DNA of 64,000 nt from Penium margaritaceum (taxonomy: Eukaryota > Streptophyta > Zygnematophyceae > Desmidiales > Peniaceae): contig SZWC01009414.1 of the NCBI GenBank assembly GCA_023375785.1, forward strand, positions 34,819-98,818. The letters are read 5' to 3'. Below, in pieces: positions 12,644 through 24,296 of the stretch. A model generated the notes under the pieces. It was not told the origin of the DNA, did not search any database, and was given only the letters and a program-made list of their open reading frames with translations. Both the position numbers and the translations under genes were made by a program. Each line of letters begins with the position of its first letter. The stretch's first letter is position 1.

Positions 12644-12675
12644 GCCTCAGTTTTTGCTGACCTTCGTCGTACCAT
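12644..12675 (-). pseudogene. Putative 5' start of the Ala/Pro-rich gene, across the satellite
   Basis: An ATG at 12,675-12,673 opens MVRRRSAKTEA and runs straight into satellite edge sequence read as TCDVRGCSIR. At the other end of the array (about 1680-1650) the same ten residues TCDVRGCSIR are read in the frame of the Ala/Pro-rich gene. The roughly 38-bp edge sequence at 1642-1680 and 12,606-12,643 shares GGATACTGC, whereas most internal monomers have GGATATTGC. This suggests one ancestral coding sequence interrupted by the array. The start is inferred: no promoter or splice evidence supports it, and the shared stretch could be satellite sequence present by chance. Confidence 0.4.
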
Positions 12676-12761
12676 GTAGTCGTATGGAGTCCAGGAACGT
12701 GGACCAGATAGCGACCGTATTTTGAGAGGTCATGCTGTGGTTTGTTGATGGAAAGTGCCCG

Positions 12762-13642
12762 CTGGTCTACGACGTTTCAAAGACTCCCATAGTCACACAA
12801 TGTCATGGACTCGTGAATTGCTACAACGTCTTCACGTGTAAAGCCCTACAACGTTCTGCACTCGTCCATGGTCATCAAACCGTCCACTGCCCATAGTGTG
12901 GAGTGAGTTGCGGTGTGCAATCGCAGGGCGCTTCCGACGTCTACACATAGGGGTCGGTGTCCCCGATGAAGCGGCCAGGACGCCGACAAGGAAGCTAGCA
13001 AGCGAGTGCCCATGCAAGCGAGCGAGCATGCGGTCGCGCGAGCAACCGGTCAATCGGGCGGGGTCCGATCCGATGACACTACGCGGCGGCCGATCCTTGC
13101 GGATTTCGAGGTGGCGGGCTGTGATCTGTGAACAGGGATCCCTCGTTTCAACGCTGCCACTTAGTGGCGGCGTTGGAAGTTGGCCACAGATCCAAGCCCG
13201 CCACTTCGAAATCCGCGAGGCTTACATGAAAGGCGTGCTTGGATAAGATCCCTTGTTCCAACGCCGCCACTTGGTGGCGGCGGTTGATCACCATTCCGAA
13301 GTCCGCAAGGATGGGCCGCCGCCTGGTGTCATCGGCTCGGGCCCCGCCCGATCAGCTGGTTGCTCGCGCGACCGCATGCTCGCTCGCTTGCATGGGCACT
13401 CGCTTGCTAGCTTCCTCGTCGGCGTTCCGGTCGCTTCATCGGGGACACCGACGCCTACGTGTAGACGTCGTAAGCGCCCTGCCATTGCACACCGCAACTC
13501 ACTCCACACTATGGGCAGCCGGCGGTTTGATGACCATGGACGAGTGCAGAACGTTGTAGGGCTTTAGACGTTAAGACGTTGTAGCACTTCACGAGTCTGT
13601 GACGTTGTGTGACTATGGGACTCTTTGAAACGTCGTAGACCA
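12762..13642. mobile_element. Foldback-type element: long imperfect palindrome
   Basis: Positions 12,762-13,112 are the reverse complement of about 13,292-13,642, with roughly nine in ten bases matching by eye (for example GTCTACGACGTTTCAAAGA and TGCCCATAGTGTGGAGTGAG, each found inverted in the other arm). The roughly 180-bp centre is itself palindromic: GGATTTCGAGGTGGCGGGC near 13,098 pairs with a copy near 13,190, and the short hairpin CGCTGCCACTTAGTGGCGGCG occurs twice in variant form (about 13,152 and 13,260). The arms match each other in open stretches but no transposase is present. It could be a non-autonomous DNA element with very long terminal inverted repeats, or a structural inverted duplication. 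No target-site duplication was identified. Confidence 0.75.
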
Positions 13643-14500
13643 CAAAATCATGGTTTGACGTTTTTTTACATCATGTGTACGACTGCACATGCAATGACGT
13701 AGTAACACAAGATGTCATAGCAGTACGGACGGAAGAACGTTGGAGCACTACACAAAGGGGGAAAGGTGCTTTGTACGTTGCAGGACTTTCGGAACTCCTA
13801 CGGGCCACCAAGTAGACATTGTTTGGGACAACTCTTTCTCTTGCTCGGTTTTATGTGGGCAACACGGAAAATGGTTCAGCACATGCTTTACACGTTTTTT
13901 GATCGCGAGCTTTGTTCTTTACTGAAGTAAACATTGTCATCGGTATTCATGGATGACAAAACAATGGAGAACTTTGCTCATGTAGCATTCTGGTTGCAGG
14001 TCTACACCGTTTCACAGACGGCGTGGGAAGGCCATTTGTTCACGTTGCCTACGAAGGCAATGCAGACGTTGTAGGGGTTTTGAAATTTTCTCCGTGAATT
14101 TTGGATGAATCATTGCTATGACGGTGATATCATTGCGATGTCGACAACATCATTGCGGTATCCATCATCCCGAGCCGTGTGCATTGGTCAACGTAATTAT
14201 TGTTTCGTCTTTTGCAGTTAATTAGTCAAGATACAGAACTATTCATGCCGCCCTGTTGGGTGGAGCACTGTATAGGGGTCCCCTACTAGAAACAGTTCCG
14301 AACTCTCGAGGATCAGCGTTTTCAGTGTTCCCGTTTGTCTTATTCGATCACAGAGCGATATTTCAGTAGTTTCGTGCCTCTTTTCACGACTCGACAGAAT
14401 AACTGCATGGCGTGGATTGAATGTCGGACAGATTTTCCGAGCGAGGGGAAAAGTATGTCCTACGCTACATCAACACCGTTGTCTTACCTGGTCGGCAATT
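13643..14500. other. No gene seen; intergenic, degraded repeat-like sequence
   Basis: Contains scattered ACGTTGTAG-like words resembling the foldback arms (for example near 14,067), which may be decayed element flank. No conserved coding segment or RNA gene was recognised. Confidence 0.5.
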
Positions 14501-14504
14501 AAAA

Positions 14505-14715
14505 GGCCGTTTTACGGATCTGGCCATCTTTTTAAAATCTCTTACGTCTATGGCCGACCTACCTCAACCTGATACAAATTCGGCCTATTTTAGTCAGCTT
14601 ACAGATCTGGCCAGCTTCGTTGGCTTTCAATCTGCTGTAGTGGTGTGCTGAGGGAGTCTTACGGATATGGCCGTCGTTCTCAAAATCGTTTACGGATATG
14701 GCCAGTGTCGGCAGT
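14505..14715. repeat. Left subterminal inverted repeat of MULE
   Basis: Five degenerate copies of TTACGGATCTGGCC-like words (near 14,512, 14,541, 14,600, 14,660 and 14,690). The block GGCCGACCTACCTCAACCTG followed by a GATACAAATTCGGCCTA-type stretch matches, inverted, the block at 21,060-21,260. Exact terminus and target duplication were not identified. Confidence 0.6.
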
Positions 14716-15855
14716 CGTTTCAGTTTGTTCAAACATTATCGAAGCTCACAGTTCCGTCGTCGTATGTGCAAAATGCACGCCACAAGTTGCGCTATCTTGC
14801 AAATTTTCTTGAACTACCAGAAGACAAGGTCGCGGTGCGTCGCGTAACGCCTAAGAGGAGGAAAGACAAATGCGATCCTTTCACGTCAGATGCACTTCGC
14901 TTCAAAGCGAGCTGCTCTCGGTCCGTGTGTTTGTTTTTCCCTGCGCTACCACTAAACGAGGCCCCCAGAACCCCCAAGGGGGGGAACCCGGTTCTTGACA
15001 TGCCCTTAATCAATCATTTGTGACTAAAAACTACAAAGGAGTGTAAACTTGTTTTAAAACAGAATTTCTTTATACATTTTAATCCTCTCAAATCCTCTAA
15101 CTAGGTGAATTGTTCCATATCAACTCTTGTAGTATTCTTTCAAGTGCGTGAACCATGAATAGGGATGTCCAGAATAAATCAATAGTAATATTATCTTCAT
15201 GGATATTATAAATGAAACATAATTGTTTCATTAATCTATACAACGTGACTTATGATAAACATTGAATACAAATTATGAAGCATCTCCTTTACAAACAAGA
15301 ACATGGAGAATGTACTATACTTCATGATTTCAATAATATCTGACAACAGCGCCTTGCAACATCATGCCGTGTACATATTTTTAGATTATAAAGTGGAATG
15401 GAAGATGCTGATCATGCCTTCTTTTTTCTAAGAAGGTGAAAGTGCAATGATAAATCATCATCACTATTTGTTAAGGCAGGAATTGGTGTTTTCACCAGTT
15501 AAGAAAATGATGTGACTATCAATAGAAATTTAGAATTCATGTATGTGCCTTGCTGGTGTTCTTGGAACTTGTAGAATTTTCTCGGTGAAGTGGCTTTACA
15601 CCCCATTTTCATTTCTTTCGATCAATGGTAATAAACAGAAAACATGGATGCCAGTTGTTGAAAATGAACGGTACTCCACGCAGCAGAAAAGGTGATAACC
15701 CCAACATCGGTGGCAAGGACATACAAATACAAGTTCGAATGAGCGAACTCTACAAACATTCTAAGAGTGGAGTTGGCGAAAGAAGCAAGGAGCAACCTGT
15801 TTGACTATCCTTCTACGTTGGCAGTGCAGTCACGTGATATATGTCCGCGAATGTT

Positions 15856-18204
15856 TCACTTCATGCACAGACAATTTCGCATGTAGCGGGCGCGTCGTTC
15901 CATGCGAGTAGTCCATGGACGACCATGACCTTGCCGCCTCTGTGGTGCTCCATATTGCTCATCAAGACCCAACTCTCGGTACGTGATGTTGGGTAGACCC
16001 TTCGAGTAGAACTCATGCCATTCGTATGTGCGATATGCAACATGGCAATTTGCGACTCTCTGCGCGTTTGTTGTGTGGATGACAGCCATGGCATGCACAC
16101 ATGGGAGTCGAAACTCTTGAAAGAGCATGCATGTGCAAGTGCTTACGGTGAGGTTGACACGCCGAGACACTCCATTGACATGGCGTGCCGTCAAATTTGC
16201 TTGCATTGGTGTGCTTGGCACAACATCATAGGTGAGCAACTCATTGAAGCACCGTTGTAACATGGCCGCAACATAGGGCGTCATTTCTCTTGAGTGTGCG
16301 GTCGCATCTCTTCCATGTTTGTAGAACGGCGACTGCACGTACTCATACAACGACACAAAGCAACTGAAGGGTGGCAGAGCTCGGATGACAACAATATTGT
16401 TGTTCACGCTTTCGACGACGCTAGAGGTAAGGACACCAAATCTTGGGAGGGGGAAAAACATATTTGCCCAACACAAGGGGTCTATGTCGGTTCCCACTTG
16501 ATCGTCGCTAAGTAGGTAGTTTGCGGCAAGCCCGTCCACGGCACGGAGCTCTGCCTCTAGCAAATCCCATTGCTCTCTTGACCTCGTGCGTGCCATTTTC
16601 CAAAATATACGCTCCGTTGCCCTGCCAAAGTTGTTGCGCAGGTTCATCCCGAGATGCCAACTGCAATAGCTATGACACGCACGGAGGAAGTTGACTTGCA
16701 CACCCTGCATGGTTTGACAGAATAGAGATTGTAATGAAGCATGGTGATGAGAACAAAAAAGTCCATGTTGAGCAACATAGAACTGTTGGAGTCATATAAC
16801 ATCAGACACATTGTATATCTACTCACTTGAAGGATGTCAGTGTGTCGATCATTGATGATGACGCATGGTTCTTGTGAAGCACCATCGAACGCTCGTGCGA
16901 GATGGTACATGAACTAGTCCCGATTGTTTTTGTTCTCACAAGGGACCATATTCATGGCCACAGGGGCGATCTTGTTGTTGTCGAGAGTCGTGGCAAGCAG
17001 CAGCACTTGTTGATAACCATTCTTCATGAAAGTGCCATCAACCGCAAGGATACGTCGGCCATGTTGAAAAGCGTGGCAGCAGGCTCTAGGCGCTAAAAAC
17101 GCGTGCAAAATGGCCATGACCATCATGCTCACATGTCGTATATGTGTTTGGATTATTCTGATGAACCTATAAGGCGCCAATACAAATGAACAAGGGCTAA
17201 ACTGAAAGGTTCAAACAAAAATCAAGGATTTAAAGCACATTGCAAACAAATGAAGTAACGTAAACTCACCTCAAGAAGAAAAGGCCAAAATTTCTTCCAA
17301 GACCGTGTTATGTCACCTAATTGTTCATTCAACGTGTGTTGGCGTGCACGCCAGACAGTCATGTAAGGGACAATCATGCCGGTTGCATCGTTGGCAATAG
17401 AGTGGCACTGTCGCATGGACGCTCGAGGGTTATCATGCATTGTGCTTTGGATGAGCGCCTGGATGAACTGTTTTGAGGTGACAGGATGTCCGCGCATGGT
17501 ATCACCAGCACGGTTATGGCCCTCTGCAAAGTAGGACATGACTACGGCACTCTGGCGCTTGCTCCAAGCTGCACGAATGCCAAAGCTGCATCGAGACTCC
17601 TTTGCATGATAACAACATGCTTCAATTCGTCGTCCAGAGGACCTAGGCCAGTGCAGACGGACATGTCGCTCAGCCGCGTATCAGAACACAGCAAGTTTGA
17701 AGTCTTTTGCGATTTCAAAACGATCTCCCTTGTGGAACGCAGGCATGGGTCTCGTTCCATCTGCGGGCCGAGCTTGGATGGTAGCGCCATCAATGCGCCT
17801 TAAATTCACAGTTCCTTCTTCTTGGGTGACAGTCCCATCCAAACCTGAGGCATAGTAAACAAAGCATTCACTATAATGTCGTTGCAGACAGAAAGAGAGG
17901 GCAGAGCATAATTTATGTGAGGAGCCTTAAAGTATAAACATTATGAGCCATTTTTTACTTACCATCAGCCTGGTTGTGTCCAGGGGTACTGCCTGATGCA
18001 GGAGTGCCCTACGTGACGGAAGCTTGAGGAGGATGTTCCATCTCAATCTCTTCGTCAACACCACCTTTACACAAGCTCCACCTCGGGATCTACGACGGTA
18101 TCAGGCTCATCGCGCGATGGGCACGCAGGTCGGTATGTGTACATGTCCACGTCTGAGTCATCCGACTTGACGGTCCCTAGGGTTGTCGCTCCATCACTAA
18201 AGGC
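15856..18204 (-). pseudogene. MULE transposase, about five exons, three premature stops visible
   Basis: A cut-and-paste transposase of the plant MuDR/MULE superfamily. Exons read on the minus strand: about 18,204-17,963 (acidic N-terminus); 17,844-17,270, with a MuDR-type DNA-binding region (FEIAKDFKLAVF, then CCYHAKESRCSFGIRAAW); 17,201-16,827, with first catalytic Asp in ILAVDGTFMK (17,039) and second Asp in CVIINDRHTDILQ (16,850); and 16,704-15,856, with catalytic Glu in SSVVESVNNN (16,413) and a SWIM finger CTC-x-LPCVH (about 16,087-16,140). Introns at 17,845-17,962, 17,202-17,269 and 16,705-16,826 have GT/AG ends and preserve frame. Premature stops are TAG at 18,009-18,011, TGA at 17,681-17,683 and TAG at 16,914-16,916, with a frame slip in the N-terminal exon near 18,070. 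The C-terminal exon (284 codons) is fully open. The copy is inactive as it stands but not ancient. Confidence 0.85.
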
Positions 18205-18229
18205 CTGTAAAAGTATGTCACTGTCATTT

Positions 18230-19395
18230 TTATTGTCACTGTTGCATCACATTACATGAAAGTCACATCACATCGCATCGAATCGCATCACACATCATCA
18301 CATAATACCACACCATATGGCATCACATCGCATCACATCACATGAATTGCATCTCATTGTATTGATTGAATTGCATTGCATTTTATTACATCTCATCGCA
18401 TCGCATCACATCGCATCGCAACGATGTGATTGTCCATGTTGACGTCGATGTGGATGTCAACATTGATGTTGACGTCGATGTTGAAGTCAACGTCAACATC
18501 GATGTTGTTTTCGATGTCGCTGTCGATGTCGCTGTCACTATTGCTGTCGCTGTTGCTGCCATTGCCATTGCCAATTTCAATGTCGATGTTGATGTCGATA
18601 TCGATGTTGATGTCGATGTCGATGTCGATGTCACTATCGATGTCCATGTGGATGTCAATGTTGATGTCGTTGTCGATGTCAATGTCACTCTTGATGTGGA
18701 TGTTGATGTCAATGTCACTATCGATGTCGACGTTGATGTCCATGTGGATGTCAACGTCGGTGTCGATGTCGAAGTCAATGTCGATGTTTCTGTCGACGTC
18801 GACGTTGATGTCAATGTCGACATCGATGTTGTTGTCCATGTCACTATCGATGTCGCTGTCACTGTTGTTGTCGCTGTCGTTCCCGCTGCCGCTGCCATTG
18901 CCACTGCCACTTCCGATGTCGATGTCAATGTCAATATCAATGTTGATGTTGATGTCGATGTTGATGTCAATTTCAATATCAATTTTCATGTCGATGTCGA
19001 TGTCGATGTTGATGTCAAGGTCAACGTTGCCAATGATGTTGTTGTCGATGTCCCTGCCGCTGTGGTTGTTGCTTTGGCGACCGTTGTGGCTATGGCTGTC
19101 GTTGTGGCTGTCACTGTCACTGTCACTGTCACTCTCACTGTGACTTTCACTATCAATGTCACTATCACAGTCACTGTCACTGTCACTATCACGTTCACTG
19201 CATCATCATTGTCACTGTCATTGTTACTGTCACTGTCGCATCACAGCACAATCACATCACATCGCATCACATCGCATCACAGCACATCACATGATATCAT
19301 GTCACATACTCTATCGATGATGTCGATGTTGATGTCAATGTCGGGCGTCGATGTTGCTATCTCTGCCGCTGCCGCTGCCAATGTCGATGTTGCTG
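18230..19395. repeat. Compound microsatellite: ATCAC/ATCGC pentamers flanking GATGTC hexamers
   Basis: Pentameric CATCA/CATCG units (18,230-18,420 and 19,240-19,310) flank a long degenerate GATGTC/GATGTT hexamer array (18,425-19,050) that grades into GTCACT units (19,080-19,240). Hexamers without stop codons keep several frames open on both strands (Val-Asp, Ser-Met, Thr-Ser readings), so these are not genes. Confidence 0.9.
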
Positions 19396-19540
19396 CCATT
19401 GTAGAGTAGAGTCACCTTTAAGCACAACAGTCAGGCGCGTAGTAGCAATTACAGTCACATGGACATTCATATCGCCATTCACATTCAAATTCACATCCAC
19501 ATTCACATTCACATTCAGTTACACATTCACATCCACATTC

Positions 19541-19599
<59 letters not shown>
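19396..19599. repeat. Leader plus (TTCACA)n hexamers, running into (CT)n
   Basis: An 85-bp leader (GTAGAGTAGAGTCAC to CATTCATATCGCCATTCAC) is followed by short ACATTC hexamers (to about 19,540) and CT dinucleotides up to the gap. The same leader precedes the larger hexamer array at 57,832. Confidence 0.85.
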
Positions 19600-19940
19600 N
19601 NNNNNNNNNNNNNNNNNNNNNNNNNNNNNNNNNNNNNNNNNNNNNNNNNNNNNNNNNNNNNNNNNNNNNNNNNNNNNNNNNNNNNNNNNNNNNNNNNNNN
19701 NNNNNNNNNNNNNNNNNNNNNNNNNNNNNNNNNNNNNNNNNNNNNNNNNNNNNNNNNNNNNNNNNNNNNNNNNNNNNNNNNNNNNNNNNNNNNNNNNNNN
19801 NNNNNNNNNNNNNNNNNNNNNNNNNNNNNNNNNNNNNNNNNNNNNNNNNNNNNNNNNNNNNNNNNNNNNNNNNNNNNNNNNNNNNNNNNNNNNNNNNNNN
19901 NNNNNNNNNNNNNNNNNNNNNNNNNNNNNNNNNNNNNNNN
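19600..19940. other. Assembly gap, 341 N
   Basis: A run of N flanked on both sides by CT dinucleotides, as expected where assembly collapsed in a long (CT)n tract. Confidence 0.99.
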
Positions 19941-19986
<46 letters not shown>

Positions 19987-20645
19987 TTCCCTCCCTCCCT
20001 CCGTCCTTGCCCGCCTCCCTCCCTCACACCCTACCCGCCTCCATTCCTCATTTCCTTCCTCCCTCCCTCCCTCCCTCCCTTCCTCCCTCGGCGGGATGGG
20101 GGGATGGATTGAGGGACAGAACGGTGGGAGAGAGGGAGGGACGGACGGTAGTTGGGGGAGAGGGAGGAAGGAAGGGATGGCACATGGGAGAGAGAGAGGG
20201 AGGGAGGTGTGGTGTGAGGGAGAGAGGGAGGAGAGGAGGGGCGGTGGGTGGGTCGAGTGAGGGAGGGAGAGACGCCGCGAGGGGAAAGGAAAGAGGGTCG
20301 GGAGGAGAGTGGGCGGGACGGACGGCTGGTGGGAGAGAGGGAGGAAGAGAGGGATGACGAGGAGGATTGAGGGAGGGACGGCATGAGGGGGAGGAGATGG
20401 ACGGCGGGGAGAAGTGAGGGAGGGAGAGATGGCGTGAGGGGGAGGAAGAGGGAGGGACGGACGGACGGCAGTTGGGAGAGAGGGAGGAAGAGAGGGGTGG
20501 CGGGTGGGAGAGGTGGAGAGAGAGGGATGGCAGGAGGGAGAGAGGAGAGAGGAATGGACGGCAGGAGGGAGAGGAGGAGAGGGTAAGGGACGGATGGTAG
20601 GTGGGAAAAAGGGAGAGAGGGATGGAGGGAAGGAGGGATGGAGGG
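19941..20645. repeat. CT-rich then GGGA/GAGGGA-rich low-complexity tract
   Basis: CT dinucleotides and CCCT units (to about 20,090) switch at about 20,095 to purine-rich GAGAGGGAGG units on the same strand, a mirror-like switch from pyrimidine to purine strand. Open frames here are Ser/Pro or Gly/Arg low complexity only. Confidence 0.9.
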
Positions 20646-21059
20646 GTGGCGCACCATCCTTGGCTCGTGCCTTGCGAAACGTGCCGTGCGAATCACACCC
20701 TGCAAATCGCGCCCTGCGAATCGCGCCACGATGCGTGCCTCTCGAATCGCGTCCGACGGATCTCGCCGCACGGATGGCGCAAATCATGAAACACATTTTT
20801 TTCACCTGCCTGTCCACGTCCAGCCCAACAAGCAACGAGTGGGATAGGAGGGGAAAGGCACACAGACATGTGTCTGTGTGCTTCACAGCCCTATTGCGGT
20901 GTGACATGCTTCGCAAGCACGAGCTGTTTGGTCGAGATGCCCGCAACACGGCCAAAAGCCAGGGCAGGGGGAAACAAATGTTTGGAAAAACGCGTAAGTT
21001 ATGGCACATATCTTGTGACACGGTCCAAGGCAAAAGCGGGAGAGGTGCTTGACACCATT
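20646..21059. other. No gene; short degenerate tandem near 20,690
   Basis: AATCGCGCCCTGCG-like units of about 14-16 bp recur with variation at 20,690-20,775. The rest shows no recognisable coding or RNA feature. Confidence 0.5.
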
Positions 21060-21260
21060 TTTGGAACATAGCCAGATCTGTAAGACATTCTAAAATTGAT
21101 GGCTATATGTGTAACACGAAGTTCAGTAAGCAGACCAGCAAGCAAGTCAGCGGAAAAGCTGGCCACATATGGAAGTCGAGCACCAAAGTAGGCCGAATTT
21201 GTAACAGGTACAGGTAGGTCGGCCGTAGACATAAGAGAATTAGAAAACATGGCCAGATCC
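21060..21260. repeat. Right subterminal inverted repeat of MULE
   Basis: On the minus strand this reads GTGGATCTGGCCATGTT, then GGCCGACCTACCTGTACCTG, then further GATCTGGC words, matching the left block at 14,505-14,715 in inverted orientation with the same word order. Confidence 0.6.
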
Positions 21261-23559
21261 ACAAGACTCTTTACAATAGAGCTACAATTTCATTGGAGAT
21301 GCTAAGTGATAAACCCAGGCCGTTGTGTTACTCAGTCGTACTGGATAATGTTGTTTCATCTGTTCGACCACTATGCCCAGAAGTTCATCTGTCCGGATAG
21401 TTCATTCAGAAGAGTGAATGTGGAGCATCCTGTTTGTCCACGTCTGGATTTTTCGTTTTTAGCCTTATTAGGCAACCTTATTGGGTCGATACCAGACTTG
21501 CCCTACCTCTCATAAATGTGATGATCCGTGATGACCCTAGGATTGATCCGATGGCAAATCGCGTCAATAGCATCAAGCTCCAACCTGACGTAAAATTCTC
21601 ACCTCGTAAGCCGCCCGAACCACAAGATTTCAAGGGGAAATATTTTCCTCCAACCAGAAAATCATGCTTTAAGTTCAAACCATGTGAAATCTGGCAGATG
21701 GTCATAAAAAACGTGGAATCAAACACAGCATTTCTGATCTCAGTTCGTGCTCCCCAAATAAATTGTAAACAAACACCTACTAAATGTGGAAAATATGGAT
21801 GGCCAGAATCTCCCGGGCATCAAGACGACCAACCAGTTGTTCTTCTTGGCTTACAAAATGCGAACAACACAAACTAGTTTAGGCTTCCGATGGGCATAGG
21901 AGTAGAAAAGTTTGAAACATAGTGACGTTTGAGCAGCCTGGCATGGGGAAAGAGCACAAAACAGGATCATCTGGCTAATTTATCCATGAACAAGTGGATG
22001 GATGGATGGATGGATGTCTTAGATGGATGTTTTTCATCCATGCAGTTCCTCATTTTTCCATTAAACTTGATTTTACTACGTTCGGCAGTTCCAACACGAA
22101 TCTTACGAAACAAAGACCAAACCAAAGCATGTTTGTTGAATGGGCACTTGGAACTAGGAGCCCTGGTTGGTTGCGCGGCTTGCTACAGGGACCTGTTTCA
22201 ACATCTGACCAACCCTTCGGCCCTGCTGGCCAATCTGACTAACCACACGGCCTCGCCGGCCAACTTTGACAACCTTATAGCCCGTGGGCAACATCGACAG
22301 CCAGCGTTCGCCCATGAAACTTGATAAGTAGCGAACAATGTGACAAACCGAATTGGACTTGTTGAATAAGTAACCTACACAGAACATAAAAACGTGTCAA
22401 CAGATTAGGTTCCAACGATGTTACCTTCCATACCGCACGGCTTAGAATTTCACAAGAAAATTTGAATCCGTTTCCCTGTGCATTATAGTGGCAAGCAGTT
22501 ACCTTAGATGGCTAGCCCTGTAGCAGGCCGGCTATCTCGCATCACGCCGGCAGCATGCGGGCTTTTTCTTTGACCGCCACCTGAACGCAAGCTCCGACGC
22601 TAATGGATCCGGCTATGTGGGTCCTCGTGTTGGGACTACCTAAGAACTCGGGCCCCCAGGTCAAGTTGTCCTTGTTGGATAGAAAAAATAGCTCATAGGG
22701 ATGGTTCAACACGAACGAGGCCTCCGCGAGAGTAATGACACGACCAACCAAGACATGTTACAGGAGCCTGACAACGCAAGGCGTGGCCATGTTGCACAGT
22801 GTACACCTCTAATGTTCTCATCACGGATGTATAATGTCACGAATCTTCGTGTTTAATGACTCACACATCGAGCCAGGATGTTTGAAATGAGGTTGTCCGC
22901 AAAAATCGAGCATGCATAAATGAATGACGGGCGACTATGGCATTTTGTACATTCTTTTTGGACAACCACATACAAAATTCCAAGACATATGGATATGGGA
23001 GGATGTGAGGATCACAAAAATTGGGGAAAAAAGTGAGAGAATATGCCTCTCAATACGGAAGCATCTGGATAACATCATCCACAAACCATTTCCTTTTCGA
23101 GCTACGGGTCAGGCTGGACATTGTTAGTGTTAGATCTATGTCAATATCACATGGTGACCTCTGGCCTCGTTGCACACTCACATCACTAGTGCAGGTGACT
23201 TACCAGAAAAAGATGACTCCACCGGATGGTTTGTCATGACCATATGCTTGGAAGACTAGCCATGACGTAGCTCACGCATATATAGAGCTTAGCCAACTTG
23301 CCACATGTCATACTCTTACCTCTGTCTGCTCGCTAGTCTACACACAATACAAAAAAGCCCCTTTTCACATGGAACAAGCTCAACTCACCATGGAAAGTCA
23401 TGCTGAGCTAATACAGTAGGGACGGATCACTCGTTTGTTTCAAACCGCATCGAAATTGCTCCTTTACCTGTTTTGCGAGGAAATTTTGCACCGCCGTACT
23501 TGACCCCGAGCACTCATGAATTTGTTTAGTTTCCTCGCGTTCATCGCCATGTGTCAGAC
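21261..23559. other. No recognisable gene; unique-looking sequence with a small GGAT run
   Basis: A short (GGAT)n lies at 21,995-22,016. Open frames at 21,434-21,877 (plus) and 22,542-22,751 (minus) show no conserved domain. A TATATAGAG box near 23,276 and the homology that begins near 23,560 suggest the right part may belong to the gypsy-B LTR, whose left edge I could not fix. Confidence 0.4.
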
Positions 23560-24158
23560 CTTCCAAATTCGTGCAGGAAACGGTTGGATTGCCTGACCCG
23601 AGAACTGTTACGTCCCAAACGTACACGAGTCCCTCAATTCTGCAAGTGAGACATTCTTTCATTACATTCATGGCTCACCACGTGACAACTTTAGGATTTT
23701 TACGTTGTTCGGCAGAGGACATTTTGGCAAACTGCCCTGACCTCCAGTCTTCCATTCAAGACGTTTTTTACAACTTCATCCACCTTCTAGAAAGACTCAC
23801 AAAAGTTCCATGAACTACATCTATGTTTTGATTTTTGTTTTGGCAAATTCTCACCTACACTAGACTTTTAAAGAAACATGCCTCCATATTCTTGAAGCCC
23901 CCAACTCCTTTGAGCAGCTTCTCAAAGGACCCACTCATGGCACGACCTCACACACATCACTTGGTTCCAACAGCGAGGAGAAAACCTATGCCTCATTCTC
24001 ATGCTCGGTATTGTATGTATGTGCTCGACTCACTTGAAACCTGTCATTGAAGAAAACCCACTACTTCATACAAATCATCTGTTTATCCCAAATCCTCAAA
24101 TCGTCTTATGTCCTACACCTCATCCCTTCGAACCGCCTACATTCCGCTCGATGCAACA
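23560..24158 (+). repeat. Gypsy-B family LTR (left edge uncertain)
   Basis: It ends CTCGATGCAACA just before the primer-binding site. Related copies lie at 47,720-48,014 and about 49,920-49,985 (plus) and at 54,840-55,460 and 55,860-56,550 (minus), which defines this as a dispersed LTR. Homology is visible from about 23,560; the true start may lie further left. Confidence 0.7.
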
Positions 24159-24296
24159 CTTGATATCAGAGCCTAGTGACGTTAGAGGGGCAACCAACAC
24201 ATTAACTACATGGTGAAAGCATTGAACAAGGCATGGAAAAATTTCCACCCCTTAGAAGATTATGACCTCATAAGGCCAATGGTGAATAAAGCGAGC

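Larger units (their letters stand above)
14505..21260 (-). mobile_element. Decayed Mutator-like (MULE) DNA transposon
   Basis: Inverted, related blocks at 14,505-14,715 and 21,060-21,260 flank a MULE transposase on the minus strand. Multiple TTACGGATATGGCC words near each end look like subterminal transposase-binding repeats. The interior also contains AT-rich sequence (15,030-15,850), compound microsatellites (18,230-19,600), a gap and a CT/GGGA-rich tract, so the element is either large or has been invaded by repeats. The link between the inverted ends and the transposase is inferred from position. Confidence 0.55.

Noticed and set aside
18420-19240. CRISPR-like array
   Set aside because: No spacer-repeat alternation; units are 6-bp microsatellite in a eukaryotic context.
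18366-19409. 347-codon Val-Asp frame and overlapping frames on both strands
   Set aside because: Direct product of stop-free GATGTC hexamers; several overlapping frames on each strand are open at once.
19519-21069. 516-codon minus frame
   Set aside because: It crosses the N gap and consists of CT/GGGA low complexity; the length is an artefact.
21434-21877. 147-codon plus frame, and 22,542-22,751 minus frame
   Set aside because: No recognisable domain, no second copy for comparison, and lengths within chance expectation.
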